Shown here piece after piece: positions 1-11,152 of a stretch of 64,000 nt of DNA (position 1 is the stretch's first letter; each line of letters opens with the position of its first letter). A program made the position numbers and the translations under genes. Source of the DNA: Gaertneriomyces semiglobifer (lineage: Eukaryota > Chytridiomycota > Chytridiomycetes > Spizellomycetales > Spizellomycetaceae); NCBI GenBank assembly GCA_025558075.1, contig JAHLKF010000003.1, positions 248,001-312,000 of the forward strand, in the 5' to 3' direction. Under the pieces are notes generated by a model that was not told the DNA's origin, did not search any database, and was given only the letters and a program-made list of their open reading frames with translations.

Positions 1-147
1 GCCATCGGGAGCTGTTGAAATTCTTGCGGAACAGAGTCGCCCTGGTTAACGCGCGTTCTCATCACCCACCAGCTACCATCAGCGAGCAACTCTTAAGCCG
101 ACGCTCGTTTTTCTTTGCATTGGACGTTAAGTTTTACGGTTGTCGCA

Positions 148-1060
148 ATGTCTGGCATAGTCTCTCGATCGTCGCCTAGAAGTAAGCCATCTATTCTGGA
201 AAGGAACCTAACCAAAGGAAGAAATAATGAGGTATTTCAGTGAGCTTGCACCTTCAGTCACATCCATGGCTTATTTCCCAACTCGAAGGTTAGCTTATCG
301 GCATTCGCTTTCCTCTTTGCGGAAACTCTGAGTTACTCCACAAAGAAGAGCAGCGGAATACAGGACATGGAAAAGAAGTAGGGCCTCCAATAGCAATCTT
401 TCTCTCCAAATACCTCGCCGTCCGCATTAATATCAATGCAACGTCAAAAGACTATCGGACATAGGCTATCGAGTTGGAATCCGGTTTCTTGAACTGATTA
501 TATATCGTGACCGGCCGAACCGCCGCGATACTCGACTATTACAAGTGTTGTCGTTTATACATACAACGTTGTGGAAAACCCTCTTCGGAAGACCAGCTGA
601 TTCATTAGAACGCGGGACTGATAATGAAGATGAATGTAAGAGCTTTGATGCCATAACTGATCCGTGCAACCGACTAATTTGGGTTGGCTACAGATATGAT
701 CTCCGACAATGAACCTATGATTCAGAAATTTGTTGCGGTGCCAAAAGAGATGTCACAACTGTCATGTGGAGCATTTATGGCAGGGATTGTAGATGCGGTC
801 TTACAAGGGAGCGGATTTGTAAGGCCATTGCAAGGTTTCTACCGTTGTGACTGCAAGATAGCTAACGACGTTCCTAGCCTGCGCGAGTGAGTGCCCATGC
901 GACTGGAACAGACGCATTTCCTCTCCGAACCACCATTTTGATGAAATTTGACCGGGCAGGTAAGAGTGTTCAATGCTTTGCGTGGGTAAAGGAAATGGAT
1001 TCATATTTTGGGGCTTTGGCAGTGTTAGTCCGGGAAAAAGCGAGCGAAGGAGCACGATAG
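148..1060 (+). CDS. TRS31: TRAPP complex subunit Trs31/TRAPPC5
   Basis: Six exons: 148-231, 289-377, 451-635, 694-818, 878-959, 1023-1060, giving 200 aa, the usual length of the Bet3-fold TRAPP subunits. Seen: after a short basic N-terminus come the family stretches VSLSAFAFLFAE (exon 2), GYRVGIRFLELI and LWKTLFGRPADSLE (exon 3), then SCGAFMAGIVDAVL (exon 4) and RTTILMKFDRAVLVRE (exons 5-6). All junctions are GT/AG and keep frame. Known of the family: Trs31 is a core subunit of the TRAPP tethering complexes that activate the Rab Ypt1 and act in ER-Golgi and Golgi traffic. No single exon gives an obvious hit, so a simple ORF search would miss the gene. Confidence 0.93.
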
Positions 1061-2264
1061 CTCCCCAACTGATCTGCTGATAATCGGACTCTAATGATAT
1101 TGCGCACGAGTTGTGCACTAGTCTCAACGTGTCCGTCGCGGTGTACGGCTTTTGTACCCGCCTTGCCCAGCGTACCGCTCGCGTTCATGTACACTGATTC
1201 ACGCTTCCTTCATGTCTCCCACAACGGAGCCATTCTTTGTGGTAAACAAGTGGAGCTAAGCGATCGGGCTACAATGAGAGTGTTGCGCTCTCATGGTCAA
1301 GTACACTGGCACAAGCAGTCTGTGTTGCTGAATAGTCAATGGAGACCACCTGAGGTGCACCACCTTGCCCAATCAGATGGACTGAAGAAACGTGTGTGAT
1401 ACTTTCATCACATCCTGCACTGGTACAAACCAGCCTCCACATAACCGATTGCCACTCGCTCCATCGTGGCGTGGCCGGGCTTTCCTTGAAAGTCTCAACT
1501 TTGCAAATCTTCTGTTAATATCCTGTGCACCTGTTGGTACCTCACTCTCCATTCGTAGCACGACACTCACTACCTGAAGCGATGTATTAACGGCTGGAAG
1601 CGGCCAAGTCAACCTTTCCGCCTGGTAACTGATAAGCCAGGTAATTGATCCACGAGCCGGAAAAAGCACGGCTCTTGCGAAATGAAGTGGGTCCTCGCGT
1701 AGTATTGTATCTTCCCAAAGGGACATCCCATGGCACATCGTCACAGCGGTCCGCGAGCTAGCTCTGACTGCCCTACATTGGCTGCGGACACAGCTGGACC
1801 GAATTTATTGCTTCCCAGGCTGTTGGGCGGCTCGCGATTGCGATCAACTTGAAGAGCGCCCATACCCCATCTTTTCCGCTTCCTCACCATTCGGAGGCTT
1901 AATGGGCGTCCGAATGACTGAAAGACTTAGGAGAGTCCCATTGACGGGAATCGCGGGATGTCGTGAAGCACCGATCGTTGGCCGTCAGATTGAAACAATG
2001 AGCTCAAGCAGCTTAATTCACCAGTCGTTCAGCACCCGTTTACAGCTTAGAAGGGCCGGCTCCAGGCAGTCGCTATCTCGACTAAGGCGATGTCATAACG
2101 GATGCGGTTGTTGCAAAGTGCAAGTGACGCGGGATGTGTAAACGCGCGCGCAAGTAACAGTTCATCACATACCGTCGACCTGCCCCCCGTCTCCACCATC
2201 CAAAAGCCTGAGATCCTAGTGACCAATATCAAGCCGTCTACTTTGCTTATACCTGCTCTCCAAA
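1061..2264. other. Unresolved stretch between TRS31 and VMA8
   Basis: 1.2 kb with no gene I can prove. The minus strand has an open frame at 1373-1744 whose lower end reads WFVPVQDVMKVSHTF, followed further down (about 1310-1370) by VVHLRWSPLTIQQHRL in another frame. This resembles a propeller (WD40-like) protein cut by introns, and a possible start is the minus-strand ATG near 1885. I could not join these pieces into one model. The part next to 2264 must hold the VMA8 promoter. Confidence 0.3.
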
Positions 2265-3378
2265 ATGTCAGGAACGGGTCCCAGGATCAACGTCTTCCCA
2301 ACGCGAATGTGAGCATATGTTTGCCAGCCTTGCAGAACGGCTGCGATGTCGTGCTTTGTACCAGCTTCTAACATTCCGTCTTAAGGGCTTTGACGGGAAT
2401 GAAGAATCGCCTGAAAGGTGCGCAAACGGGCCACAGTCTGTTGAAGCGAAAGAGTGAAGCTTTGACGAGACGGTTTCGGGATATTGTGAAGAAGATTGAT
2501 GAGGTAAGGAAAGGAACAGCTGTTTAGAATCATGAACGAACACATTTAGCTCATCGCTTTGACTTATGAATCTGACAATGCACTTTGCTGTTTGTTTGTT
2601 GTGGTGGTCGATTGCAAATATTAGGCTAAGCGAAAGATGGGCAAGATCATGCAAGTTGCAAATTTCTCATATGCAGAGGTGATGTATTCTACCGGTGATA
2701 TCGGGTACGTGAAGCAAAATGACAAGGGTGCATTCATCTGTTGATTCATGTCCACTCACCTCTTGCGGTAAACTTGCAGGTATCAAATCCGCGAATCGGT
2801 GAAGACAGCCTCGCTCCGCGTGGCATCTAAACTCGAGAATGTCTCTGGGACCATGCTTCCTTCCTTCGATCTAGTGCCTTTCCCACAGAACTCTCCTTTT
2901 GATTTAACGGGTCTCGGTCGCGGAGGTCAGCAGATCCAAAAGTGTCGGGAAACTTACAAGAAAGCTCTGGAAGTTTTGGTCGAACTTGCGTCCCTCCAAA
3001 CGGCATTTGTTATTCTGGACGAAGTGATTAAATTGACGAATCGACGAGTGAACGCAATTGAACATGTCATCATACCCAAGATTGAGAACACTATCAAATT
3101 TATCACTGCCGAACTAGACGAGGCTGATCGTGAAGAGTTTTATCGGTTGAAGAAGGTGCAGGGCAAGAAGAAGGAAAAGCTTGCCGAGGAGACCAGGCTA
3201 AGGGAAGCTGGACCAGGTATGACTTCGCCCTGGTCTTCGCGTATGGACAAGGTTCGATTTTTTCATTTACACCAATGCTGTATTTTTCCGCCTACCAGCC
3301 TTCAGCGAAGAAAGTGCCAGTCATCAAGCAGCCAATGTATTAAGCGAGTACGAGCAGGACCCAGATATCATTTTTTAA
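2265..3378 (+). CDS. VMA8: V-type ATPase subunit D
   Basis: Five exons: 2265-2308, 2386-2503, 2625-2704, 2780-3216, 3299-3378; 252 aa, typical for subunit D. Seen: start [20 protein letters not shown], then [18 protein letters not shown], the long helical hairpin, and the family ending DPDIIF reached only after splicing the last intron (3217-3298). The VFPTRM and [13 protein letters not shown] stretches are diagnostic. Known: subunit D is the central rotor stalk of the V1 sector and couples ATP hydrolysis to proton pumping in vacuoles and endosomes. The start is the first ATG and matches the family N-terminus. Confidence 0.96.
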
Positions 3379-3404
3379 TGTCACCTATCTGAGTCCATTA
3401 ATCT

Positions 3405-3587
3405 TTATGTGTATGTTTTTTTGTTGAGTATATTCATGGCCTTCCGCTTCAGTGCTTTCTTCAAGCGGCCACACACAAAACAACGCCCACTGGTTGCAGA
3501 CTGGTTCAAACATTTCGGGTGGCAGAAATGGTCGTAATTCTCTATGCGCAAGCGTCGTCCAATGTTACTAGTGTCAGTCGTATTCAT
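3405..3587 (-). CDS. Possible 60-aa protein with zinc-knuckle-like cysteines
   Basis: An ATG-started 60-aa frame lying between the convergent 3' ends of VMA8 and NSA1. It has a CHPKC motif followed 12 residues later by CFVC, a spacing that could bind one zinc, then a basic C-terminal tail (LKKALKRKAMNI). I do not recognise a family. Its position in what should be 3' UTR of both neighbours argues against it; the paired cysteines argue for it. Confidence 0.2.
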   Translation of the reverse strand: MNTTDTSNIGRRLRIENYDHFCHPKCLNQSATSGRCFVCGRLKKALKRKAMNILNKKTYT

Positions 3588-3685
3588 AGCTTGAACGCAG
3601 TGTCGCAGCGAGGGAACTCTGCTACCGGACCATGTGAGAAGGTGGAAGTCTTGACGTTCAACTTATAGTACTTTGAAGCGGTTGG

Positions 3686-5081
3686 TTAAGTCGCCTTCTT
3701 TCTCTTCTTTCTTTCCTTCTTAACAGCACCAACATCCTCTACTTCGTCTTCTTTATCGTGTACTTCTTCCATTTTACCCCACACATCTTCGTCATCTGCA
3801 CCTCCATCAAATGTTTGCTCTGTCGCTGGAATTACTGGCGCTTCGTAGCGCTCATCCAGTAACAATGTTGTCAGCCTCTGCTTCAAGTATACTTTCCGCT
3901 TGACTCTTTTTCCGTCAGTCAAGTCGTACACTCGTAGAAACCGATCAAGTCCTACGGAAGCAACTTCATTCTCAGCATCTGGTAATGCGATGCTACTAAC
4001 TGCTCCAGCTAAACCAAGATACTTGCTGGCCACCATGGCTGCTTTCGTGGCAACGTTGACTTGCACCCGAAACATTTGTCCGGTGGTGTCAGACAAAACG
4101 GCTTCAACAACTTCCTTGGTTGCATCTGCCACAGGGCGAAGGGTCAGCGCCCGCACTGGATGTGTTCCTACTTCAATATTAATGACCGGTCGGCGTGCTC
4201 CCGAGGTGTTATATACGCGGAGCTGATGATAACCGGTCCCACAAAGAATCATCTTCTCTGAAGCGTCCATAAATGCGAGCTGGGTAATCCATACAGGTAC
4301 TCGAAGGTCAAGGAAATCGTTCTTGACATTCTTGGCACGCCACGTTGGCTCATAGTTTGATGTGGCAGGGGCGGTTTCGTCTGCCTCGGATGTTGATGGG
4401 AGTGTGCGAAGATCCCACAAACACAAATCACGTTCATCTCCACCTGTTGCTAGGAGATGTGGGTGTCGCGGGTGAACGACGGCGTGGAAGAGGAGATCTT
4501 GGGTGAGGGTATAATTAGCGGGTTTGGGCTCTTCTCCTTCTGGTGCGGACGATGTACGAATGACAAAAAGATTTCCATTGTCGGTGCAAGCGACTAGTGT
4601 TCTGTGGCATGTGAGATGGAATGCAGATAAGGCATGGGATGATAGCGGATGATGCTTACCCATTGATATCAGATAGTCCTATAAAGTGTTCCGGTTTCTT
4701 GTGTTTGTTGAGCTTGCTTACTTTCCCTCTCTCGTCCAATTCGTGCCGGAAGAGCTCATAGTATCTCAAACATTCGCCCTTTTCGATATCCCAGTACTCC
4801 ACCACACCATTCCATCGCGCTACCACTAGGGTTGTGTAATCCGCGCGTCCGTTACTGACAGGAAATACGGTGAGCTGAATCTGTCCAGTCCGGTTAACAT
4901 GTCCCAATACTCGGGTCTCTGTCTCTTTTGGTGGCGCGATGGGTTCTGGCTGGTCGTTGGCAGATTCTTCTGGCGATCTTCGTCTTTTCTTGGTGTTCGC
5001 CCGGTCCACAGGTTCCGGCGGCGGCGGGAGAACCTTGGTGATTTTAATCAAACCCACCTCGTCTCCAGTAATGTACCTCAT
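3686..5081 (-). CDS. NSA1: Ribosome biogenesis WD40 protein Nsa1/WDR74
   Basis: Two exons on the minus strand: 5081-4660 and 4601-3686, one 58-nt intron, 445 aa. Seen: N-terminal propeller blades (ITGDEVGLIKI, WNGVVEYWDIEKG), the highly characteristic AKNVKNDFLDLRVPVWITQL segment, and a lysine-rich acidic tail ending KKERKKRKKAT typical of nucleolar factors. Known: Nsa1/WDR74 is a seven-bladed propeller in nucleolar pre-60S particles and helps recruit or release the AAA ATPase Rix7/NVL2. The start is the first ATG; it lies 33 nt inside a stretch that is otherwise open upstream, so a short N-terminal extension cannot be fully excluded. Confidence 0.92.
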
Positions 5082-6033
5082 GGTTCTTTAGTTATAGTCG
5101 TTGCAGCAACGGTTTTATTGGACGGATGCATCTCCAAAATGCAAACATTGAAATTGGTTCTGGAAAAAAGAATTCACGGTGCTTGCGTAAGCCGCGGGAC
5201 GAACGCGCGTGGACGATGTGGACGCTTTCAATACAATCCAACATTATTAAGGACGGAACAGACTCTGGTCGACGGGTAACCCATCTGTAGCATGTATGTA
5301 TACGTTGCCAGTGAAACCATTTCACCTGAAGGATGAAGCTAGGAAGAGGGCTCCTGGTGGCTCTAGCGGCCTCCTCTACCTGTTCTGTTAAAGCGTTTTG
5401 AACGCTTTGCAGGCAGTTATCGTGATGTGGCGCACTGAGGGGTCGTGTTTGTATGTTGGCTGGTAGTTGGTTTTCCCAGAGTGAAAAGTAATCTCAAAGG
5501 CAGGCACGTACACATTTTGTTTTCAATGTTTTCGATGTTACTTTTTACACCAAGATGCACCCTCATAGAGCATGGGCGATTAGGTACAGGGACTTCGTCG
5601 ATGCGCCTCCTGTCGAATGGCACACCACAGTGGGGCTCTATGCGTTACACTTAGGTACTAAGCGTCTAAATCGGGCTGGTGCGTTAGATACTTGCCCGTG
5701 ACCGAGATACCGCTGCTACTTCTTGGTGATTTAGAATGCTGAATTACACTCCGCTCCGTGACCCTTTACTGCATCCTTTACGATTGTATTGTGGGAATTT
5801 TTTGAAGTGGTCAAAGAACGTTTCCCCACGAGGGGTGAAATCTAGGCAGCTTTAGTTAACCCACCATTTTTCAGGGATATCCGCTTGTGATGTTGCTTAT
5901 TCATGTCTTCAAAACTATACAAGACGTACCAACCTATATATTACAATGTTCATCGGCACACTTGCCGCATCTAGATAAACTATAAACTGACGGCCTACAG
6001 ATTCGCCTATCCAAAACATGTGTCCATCACCGA
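5082..6033. other. Intergenic, NSA1 promoter side and PH-protein 3' side
   Basis: About 950 bases. Both flanking genes are on the minus strand, so this holds the NSA1 promoter and the 3' flank seen from the other gene. A minus-strand frame is open from roughly 5460 down to 5092 but has no ATG start, no family motif and ends just upstream of the NSA1 ATG; I treat it as chance. Nothing else recognised. Confidence 0.5.
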
Positions 6034-8868
6034 CTAACTGGTGGGATTGCTAATTTCTTCAACGGTTTCTTCTTCTTCGACTGTTCCTAACCGCTCCTCG
6101 CTACTTTTCGGGGCCGTGAAATAAACGGCAGAGTCCGCTCGACTTAAAGCACTCGGCATAGGCGGTGTCATCGCCAACTCGGCGTTAACAATCACGTTCA
6201 ATGGTGATGCCGCGTCAGCGCCATCACCGGGACTGGTAATCCGGGTGGCAGGTTCACATGCAGGGGCAACTACAGACGATGAACCGGTTGAAGCCGATGA
6301 TTCGTTCAAGTCTGCTGACGAAAGTGGAACGGCGTCGTCAACAGTTGGCACAGGATCCGTAGCAGGGGATGAAGGTGACGCTGGACCGGATGCCGTCATT
6401 TGCAACAAAACATTGACAGGCGGCGGTGATGGGGGTACCACCTCCACTCCTCGCCGTTTCAGAGTCTCCCATATTCCGTCACTCAAATTCTTTCCCAAAC
6501 TCATGCACGACATGCGTTTCAAAACAGTATGTGCATCATCTCGGTTTTGAGTGTCCAACGTGGTCAACCATTCCGAAAGATCATCCGATTCGGCCGAGGA
6601 GGTTGCTTTGGTGATGGAACTAAAGTACCATGCTTGGCTGCCTGAACGTACCCAGAATACGGGCCCAGTCGACGAATGCGGACAGCTCACGCTGTCGTCC
6701 GACGTGGGTTTACCGTCCTCGACAGACGATCCGCATTCCGTTCCGACACCGACAAATAAGCATGCAACACTGCGTTCAGCGCCCTCTTTGAACAGGTAAA
6801 GGAATCCTGGAACAAGCACGACAAGCCTCTTCCGCCACTTTTTGGTAAGGCGCGAGGGGTAGTACTTTAGTAAATACCCAGTTTTCAGTGGCGGTTTAGG
6901 GTTTCGAAGAAGGGATTCGAGTGTGGGCAACGGAGAGTCGGACTTGAGAGTGGGAGACGGCGGCGGCGGAGCAAATTGCGATTTCAAAAAGGACGATTGT
7001 GAAGATTGAGCCGTATGTGACGACTGGGAATGTGAAGATGTCGTAGAAGCAGTCGAAGCTCGTCGCTCTAGCGGTGGTTGGTGGAGAAACACTGTCAATC
7101 TTTTCTTAGATCGCGAGAACAAACCGCTCTTTTCTGTGCGCGCTCGAGCAAGTGTCGCTGGTTGTACATCAGCGACTCCTAGCAGCTTGAGCGCTTTTTC
7201 GTTCCACTGAGCTCCATTGGATGCTTGTGTTTCGTCTGGTGAAATGATCCCTAGCGTTCGTAACGCCTTGGTGCTGCTTCGTGGAGGAGATGGCAGAGAC
7301 GCCAGGTCTGGACTAACGGGAGACAGCGATGCGCGCGGAACCTGAGCCATCGCAGTGACCACGGATGGAAGTGGAGGCAATAGTCCAGCTGGGGGCGGCA
7401 ATCCAGGTGTTGGTGGCAGTGGTGAAAGCGGGGCGGGGAGTACGGGCGGTGGACAAAATGACGCAGAACCAGCTGCTTCTGTCAATTGGGGCGAAACCAA
7501 GCCAGTGGGCGAATGCAACATATCAACGGAAGGTGGAAGGGGAAGTAGTCGAGGCATATTCGGTGACACAGGAGAGAGTAATACAGAGGTAGTGCGAGTC
7601 GCATCGTCTTCCTCTGCCGGTGTCGGAGGTGGCGGTGGAGGCAGTGGACCACACGGTGCAGGCGACGGCTTTGGACATTTGGCGATTACAATGCTTTCGG
7701 TACGATTTGGTTTTGATGGATCTTCGAGCAGGACTGACATACGCAACAAGCCACGGTTCGTGCTGCCACGCGAACTTGATGCACGGGATGAGTCTGATCC
7801 AGAGCGGCGAAGGGGTGTCATAATAGTAATGGATCCTCTCGGTGACCTATTCGCTGCTGCTAACGAAGAAAGGGCACTGCTCAAACGGTCTTCAACAAAA
7901 AAGACGCCGTCGTGGTCGGAGGCAGCAATTGACAGTGGTCTACTACTAGCTGGCAATCTGATGGAATCTCTGGAATGGCGTGAAAGGAGGGTAGATTGTC
8001 GTGACAGTACCGGAGACCCCCGAGACATTGTTGCGGAAAGGGCGGTGTTCGTAGTGATGTTGGACGCTTCAGAGAACCTCTTCTTCATTTGAAGAAGCTG
8101 CGACAAAGTCTCTGATAGGAGTTCCAGTTCACGGGCTTCCCGGGTGCGCCGAGTATCAGTGCCTTCATCTGCTTGTGCTGCTTGGACTTCTGACGACATC
8201 CCACTATTTGACACAGAGGTAGTGGTGTCTGCAGGGCACTCCAACGGTTGCTCAAGAGCGACTTGCTGATTTGGTACCAATAGTACAACCGCCGCGCTTG
8301 CGTCTTTCGTTCCGCTACTCTGATCAACTAGCTCGATCGAGGCAGCTGCACAGTCAGCTGTTTCTTTGAGGTCTAAGCGATCATCGCCATGATGGTCACC
8401 ATCATCATTCGCAAAAGTGTCCACCTGGTCCTCCTGTTCACCGTCACTCTCTTCGCCATAGGCATCGAAAATCGAATAGCATGCAACGGAAACCGCTGAG
8501 CCACTCCTCAACGAAAAGTTGCTCTGCATCCTGGTAAGCCTGCGGTTTTCAAGGAATGGCTTGTCGGTGTCATCTTGTTCTTCCCCGTCATAGAGTGTGT
8601 TCTCGCTGCTGTATGATTCCCGAGCAGAAAGAGGTATCAACATAGAATCCACATGCTCATGAGTTATGTCCAATGAGTCCTGTTGATCAACAACGAGCAC
8701 CACTGAATTAGACAAGTCCACGTTTTCAGTAGTCAGCAACGGGGGTATCCTAGTGTGGTCCATAGCTTTGTCACCGTCTTTGTCTTTTTGAATAGGAAGC
8801 TCGTGGAGCGGGTTAGAGTCCGATGCTGGCTCCACGAGTGTGTCGGTGGAGGCCGACAAGTCCGCCAT
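6034..8868 (-). CDS. PH-domain protein with long serine/proline-rich disordered regions
   Basis: A single 944-aa exon, the longest uninterrupted frame in the window. The first ATG at 8868 is used. Seen: an acidic, serine-rich N-terminus; a short predicted coiled coil near residues 240-262 (ELELLSETLSQLLQMKKR); proline runs near 400-420 and 465-500 (for example PLPPPPPPTP) of the kind bound by SH3 and profilin; and one pleckstrin-homology domain at about 660-770, opening with KTGYLLKYYPSRLTKKWRKR and with the conserved tryptophan near its end (SEWLTTL). The C-terminus is again disordered and acidic. A role in membrane-linked cortical or actin signalling is inference from the architecture. I do not recognise an orthologue. 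Confidence 0.85.
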   Translation of the reverse strand: MADLSASTDTLVEPASDSNPLHELPIQKDKDGDKAMDHTRIPPLLTTENVDLSNSVVLVVDQQDSLDITHEHVDSMLIPLSARESYSSENTLYDGEEQDDTDKPFLENRRLTRMQSNFSLRSGSAVSVACYSIFDAYGEESDGEQEDQVDTFANDDGDHHGDDRLDLKETADCAAASIELVDQSSGTKDASAAVVLLVPNQQVALEQPLECPADTTTSVSNSGMSSEVQAAQADEGTDTRRTREARELELLSETLSQLLQMKKRFSEASNITTNTALSATMSRGSPVLSRQSTLLSRHSRDSIRLPASSRPLSIAASDHDGVFFVEDRLSSALSSLAAANRSPRGSITIMTPLRRSGSDSSRASSSRGSTNRGLLRMSVLLEDPSKPNRTESIVIAKCPKPSPAPCGPLPPPPPPTPAEEDDATRTTSVLLSPVSPNMPRLLPLPPSVDMLHSPTGLVSPQLTEAAGSASFCPPPVLPAPLSPLPPTPGLPPPAGLLPPLPSVVTAMAQVPRASLSPVSPDLASLPSPPRSSTKALRTLGIISPDETQASNGAQWNEKALKLLGVADVQPATLARARTEKSGLFSRSKKRLTVFLHQPPLERRASTASTTSSHSQSSHTAQSSQSSFLKSQFAPPPPSPTLKSDSPLPTLESLLRNPKPPLKTGYLLKYYPSRLTKKWRKRLVVLVPGFLYLFKEGAERSVACLFVGVGTECGSSVEDGKPTSDDSVSCPHSSTGPVFWVRSGSQAWYFSSITKATSSAESDDLSEWLTTLDTQNRDDAHTVLKRMSCMSLGKNLSDGIWETLKRRGVEVVPPSPPPVNVLLQMTASGPASPSSPATDPVPTVDDAVPLSSADLNESSASTGSSSVVAPACEPATRITSPGDGADAASPLNVIVNAELAMTPPMPSALSRADSAVYFTAPKSSEERLGTVEEEETVEEISNPTS

Positions 8869-10432
8869 TGATGTTGCTCAGATAAAATGTTTAGGCGGAA
8901 ACGCCAACCCTGGCATGCACTGACATTCAAAGATCAGTGTTTCTCCAGTGGCCAGTATATATCACAGGCTGATTGTCAAGGGTCTATCGGACGACAGAAT
9001 TTCAATAACTTGGGTAAGGTAGTTCTGGACTAGGAAAAAAGACGTCTTTTTCCTCCGGCTCAAGGAAAATGCAGACGTCGCTTGCTGTGGTTGATGTTCG
9101 TGAAGTGTACGTAGGTAGTGTAGCGAGGCGTCCGGCCGGTAATGGTAATAGTTGGCTGGGTGATGCCCGGAATGGCTTTTCGGTGGATGGATGGAACCAC
9201 AATACGCCTTGTACTCGCACAACTCGGTTTCAGGACACAGAGAAACTTGCTTCTTTGTTTTTTCTATCCACCACGACGAAGAACCCAGAGTCATACAACG
9301 TTCTCGTCGTTCTGCCTTCTTCCCGTCGTCGTTGCTGCCTGTCCGGTTGCCTGCGTGTGGATGTCCAATTCCCCACTCCGTCCACAAATGCTTGTGGTTA
9401 GACCTCCACTCGCCAAAAAAGAAAGGCCAACAGTGACACACGCCGCTCCCGTTTCTGAACCGACTTTCTCCAAAGAAACTGCGTATTCCTTATTATGAAA
9501 TTGTTATTTAACAAGACATCATTGATTCATGAGGCGGTGGATGATGATGATGGACTTGCCGGGCAACAAACGGCGCTTCATCACTTTGGTCTACTTTTGA
9601 ACAGTCTTCTTAAACTGCCGTGGCATAAGAAGCAAAAAGTAACTGCACGCATCGAGATTTGAACCGCCGTTTTTGGAAGTCATGTGACTTACTCGGTCAG
9701 GTGACCACACACGTGCTTCAAAGTGTGAAATCTCAGAATCTGTTCTGACTCTGTCGGTTGTTTGTCGTTCATTGTCCTGTGTGAGCCATTACGATAAAGT
9801 GGACCGGCGTAAGGAATAAAAAAGCTGCTGCTAGCGGTGAACAGAGCCTTTGCTTGTAAATATGTGCGGAAAGTGATTGATTGGGACTATCGTTACTCCA
9901 ATGTCAACCTTAACTGCATTTGAACCACTCTTCACCAACAGTCATGTAGCTGACGATTTACATTGTGGATGGCGCTGGTTGATCGTAGTTTTGTGCTCTA
10001 TTCTTCATGTTGCGGCAGGTTGACAGTTACCCGACGGGCCAAATAGGCAGGAGACGCTCATGGCGATGCGATCGCTGGCATGGATCTGAACAGAATGGCA
10101 ATCAACGTTCCCAATGTGGATGGCTCTCGCACAAGGACATGCATGAAACGATTTTCTCAGTGCGCAGGCTCGATTAAAGCAGTTGATTATCATACGTGAA
10201 TTGGGCGACAAACGGTATAACTAGGCGAAGTTCGCAAGTTCGTTCGCGAAGTCCGCTTACATAACCCTTCGCGCGTTGCCATGTCAACAGGCTTCATGTC
10301 GGTGGTGAATTTGGGGCTAGATCGACGCTTGCGACGAAAGCAAAGTAGACCAAGCAGCAAGGCACTCACCAGCAGCAGCAGCGGCAGCCGTTGTCCACGA
10401 GCAGGCAGAGAGAACTAGCTGTGCCATTCAAA
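8869..10432. other. Divergent intergenic region
   Basis: 1.56 kb between the 5' ends of the PH-domain gene (minus) and the uS11m gene (plus), so it holds both promoters. Overlapping frames on both strands at 8962-9498 are open but low in complexity and without motifs. A TTCAAATC-like string near 9655 resembles a tRNA T-loop but has no supporting stem. No gene recognised. Confidence 0.5.
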
Positions 10433-11152
10433 ATGATGAACTGCTTTTCCCGCCGACTGTGCTCGATTGTACCGACCTGCACCTCCTCCGTTACACGGAG
10501 CGTCACTTTTGGACGACGATGGTTGACAACGGAACCACCAACAAATGGAGCCACGGCGCCCGTTGAACGATCGACAGGCGTAGCTACAGGAAGCGATTTA
10601 ATACAGGATATCTTCAATCCGCGCCCGAGGCACGCCCCCCTCCAATACAATGTACTTACCGGCAGCCACCAGAGCGGACCCAAGGACTCGTATTCATCAT
10701 CAGATACAGTGATCGAGCTCATCGCAAGTACTGCTCACCCACGACCGTTGAACGAATACGTAGTGCACGTCTCTGCCAATCGGAATAATACAGTATGCGC
10801 ACTGACGGACGAGGCCGGCCGGGTTATTACACGTGCTACCGCTGGCATGGTTGGGCTACGCAAGGCGGCACGAGGGACAAGCGACGCCGGATACCTAACA
10901 GTCATTCATCTGACAGAGAAAGCAGCAAAGCTTGACTTGGCAAAAACAAAGACGCAATATCATCACAAGAATGCCGTGAACCTGCCGGAGGCTATTCGAC
11001 AGGGTGTGCATCTCAAACTGAAAGGTTTTGGACCGGGGCGGGATCAAGCATTCAGAGCAATCATAGCGGCAGGTTGGAAAATCACTAGAATAACAGATGT
11101 GACACCAGTGAGGCACGGCGGTTGTAGGCCACCGAAGAAGAGAAGACTGTAG
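10433..11152 (+). CDS. uS11m: Mitochondrial small-subunit ribosomal protein uS11m
   Basis: One exon, 239 aa from the first ATG at 10433 (MMNCFSRRLCS). The first 40 residues are rich in Arg/Ser/Thr without acidic residues, a good mitochondrial presequence. The uS11 core follows at about 110-239 (VHVSANRNNTVCALTDEAG, TAGMVGLRKAARGTSDAGY) and ends with the diagnostic basic tail ITDVTPVRHGGCRPPKKRR that lines the mRNA/tRNA platform. Known: uS11 binds the 3' region of the small rRNA. Called MRPS18 in yeast and MRPS11 in humans. Confidence 0.93.
   Translation: MMNCFSRRLCSIVPTCTSSVTRSVTFGRRWLTTEPPTNGATAPVERSTGVATGSDLIQDIFNPRPRHAPLQYNVLTGSHQSGPKDSYSSSDTVIELIASTAHPRPLNEYVVHVSANRNNTVCALTDEAGRVITRATAGMVGLRKAARGTSDAGYLTVIHLTEKAAKLDLAKTKTQYHHKNAVNLPEAIRQGVHLKLKGFGPGRDQAFRAIIAAGWKITRITDVTPVRHGGCRPPKKRRL

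Noticed and set aside
7355..8092. 245-codon plus-strand frame rich in Gly/Ser
   Set aside because: It is the exact antisense of the PH-domain gene; its low complexity mirrors the Pro/Ser/Arg codons of the other strand and it has no motif.
8962..9498. Overlapping frames of 80-159 codons on both strands
   Set aside because: Composition is odd, no family motif, and they lie in the promoter of the PH-domain gene; long stop-free runs arise by chance at this GC content.
9640..9780. tRNA-like T-loop (GTTCAAATC) on the minus strand
   Set aside because: The five bases on each side do not pair, and no anticodon arm or acceptor stem could be folded around it.
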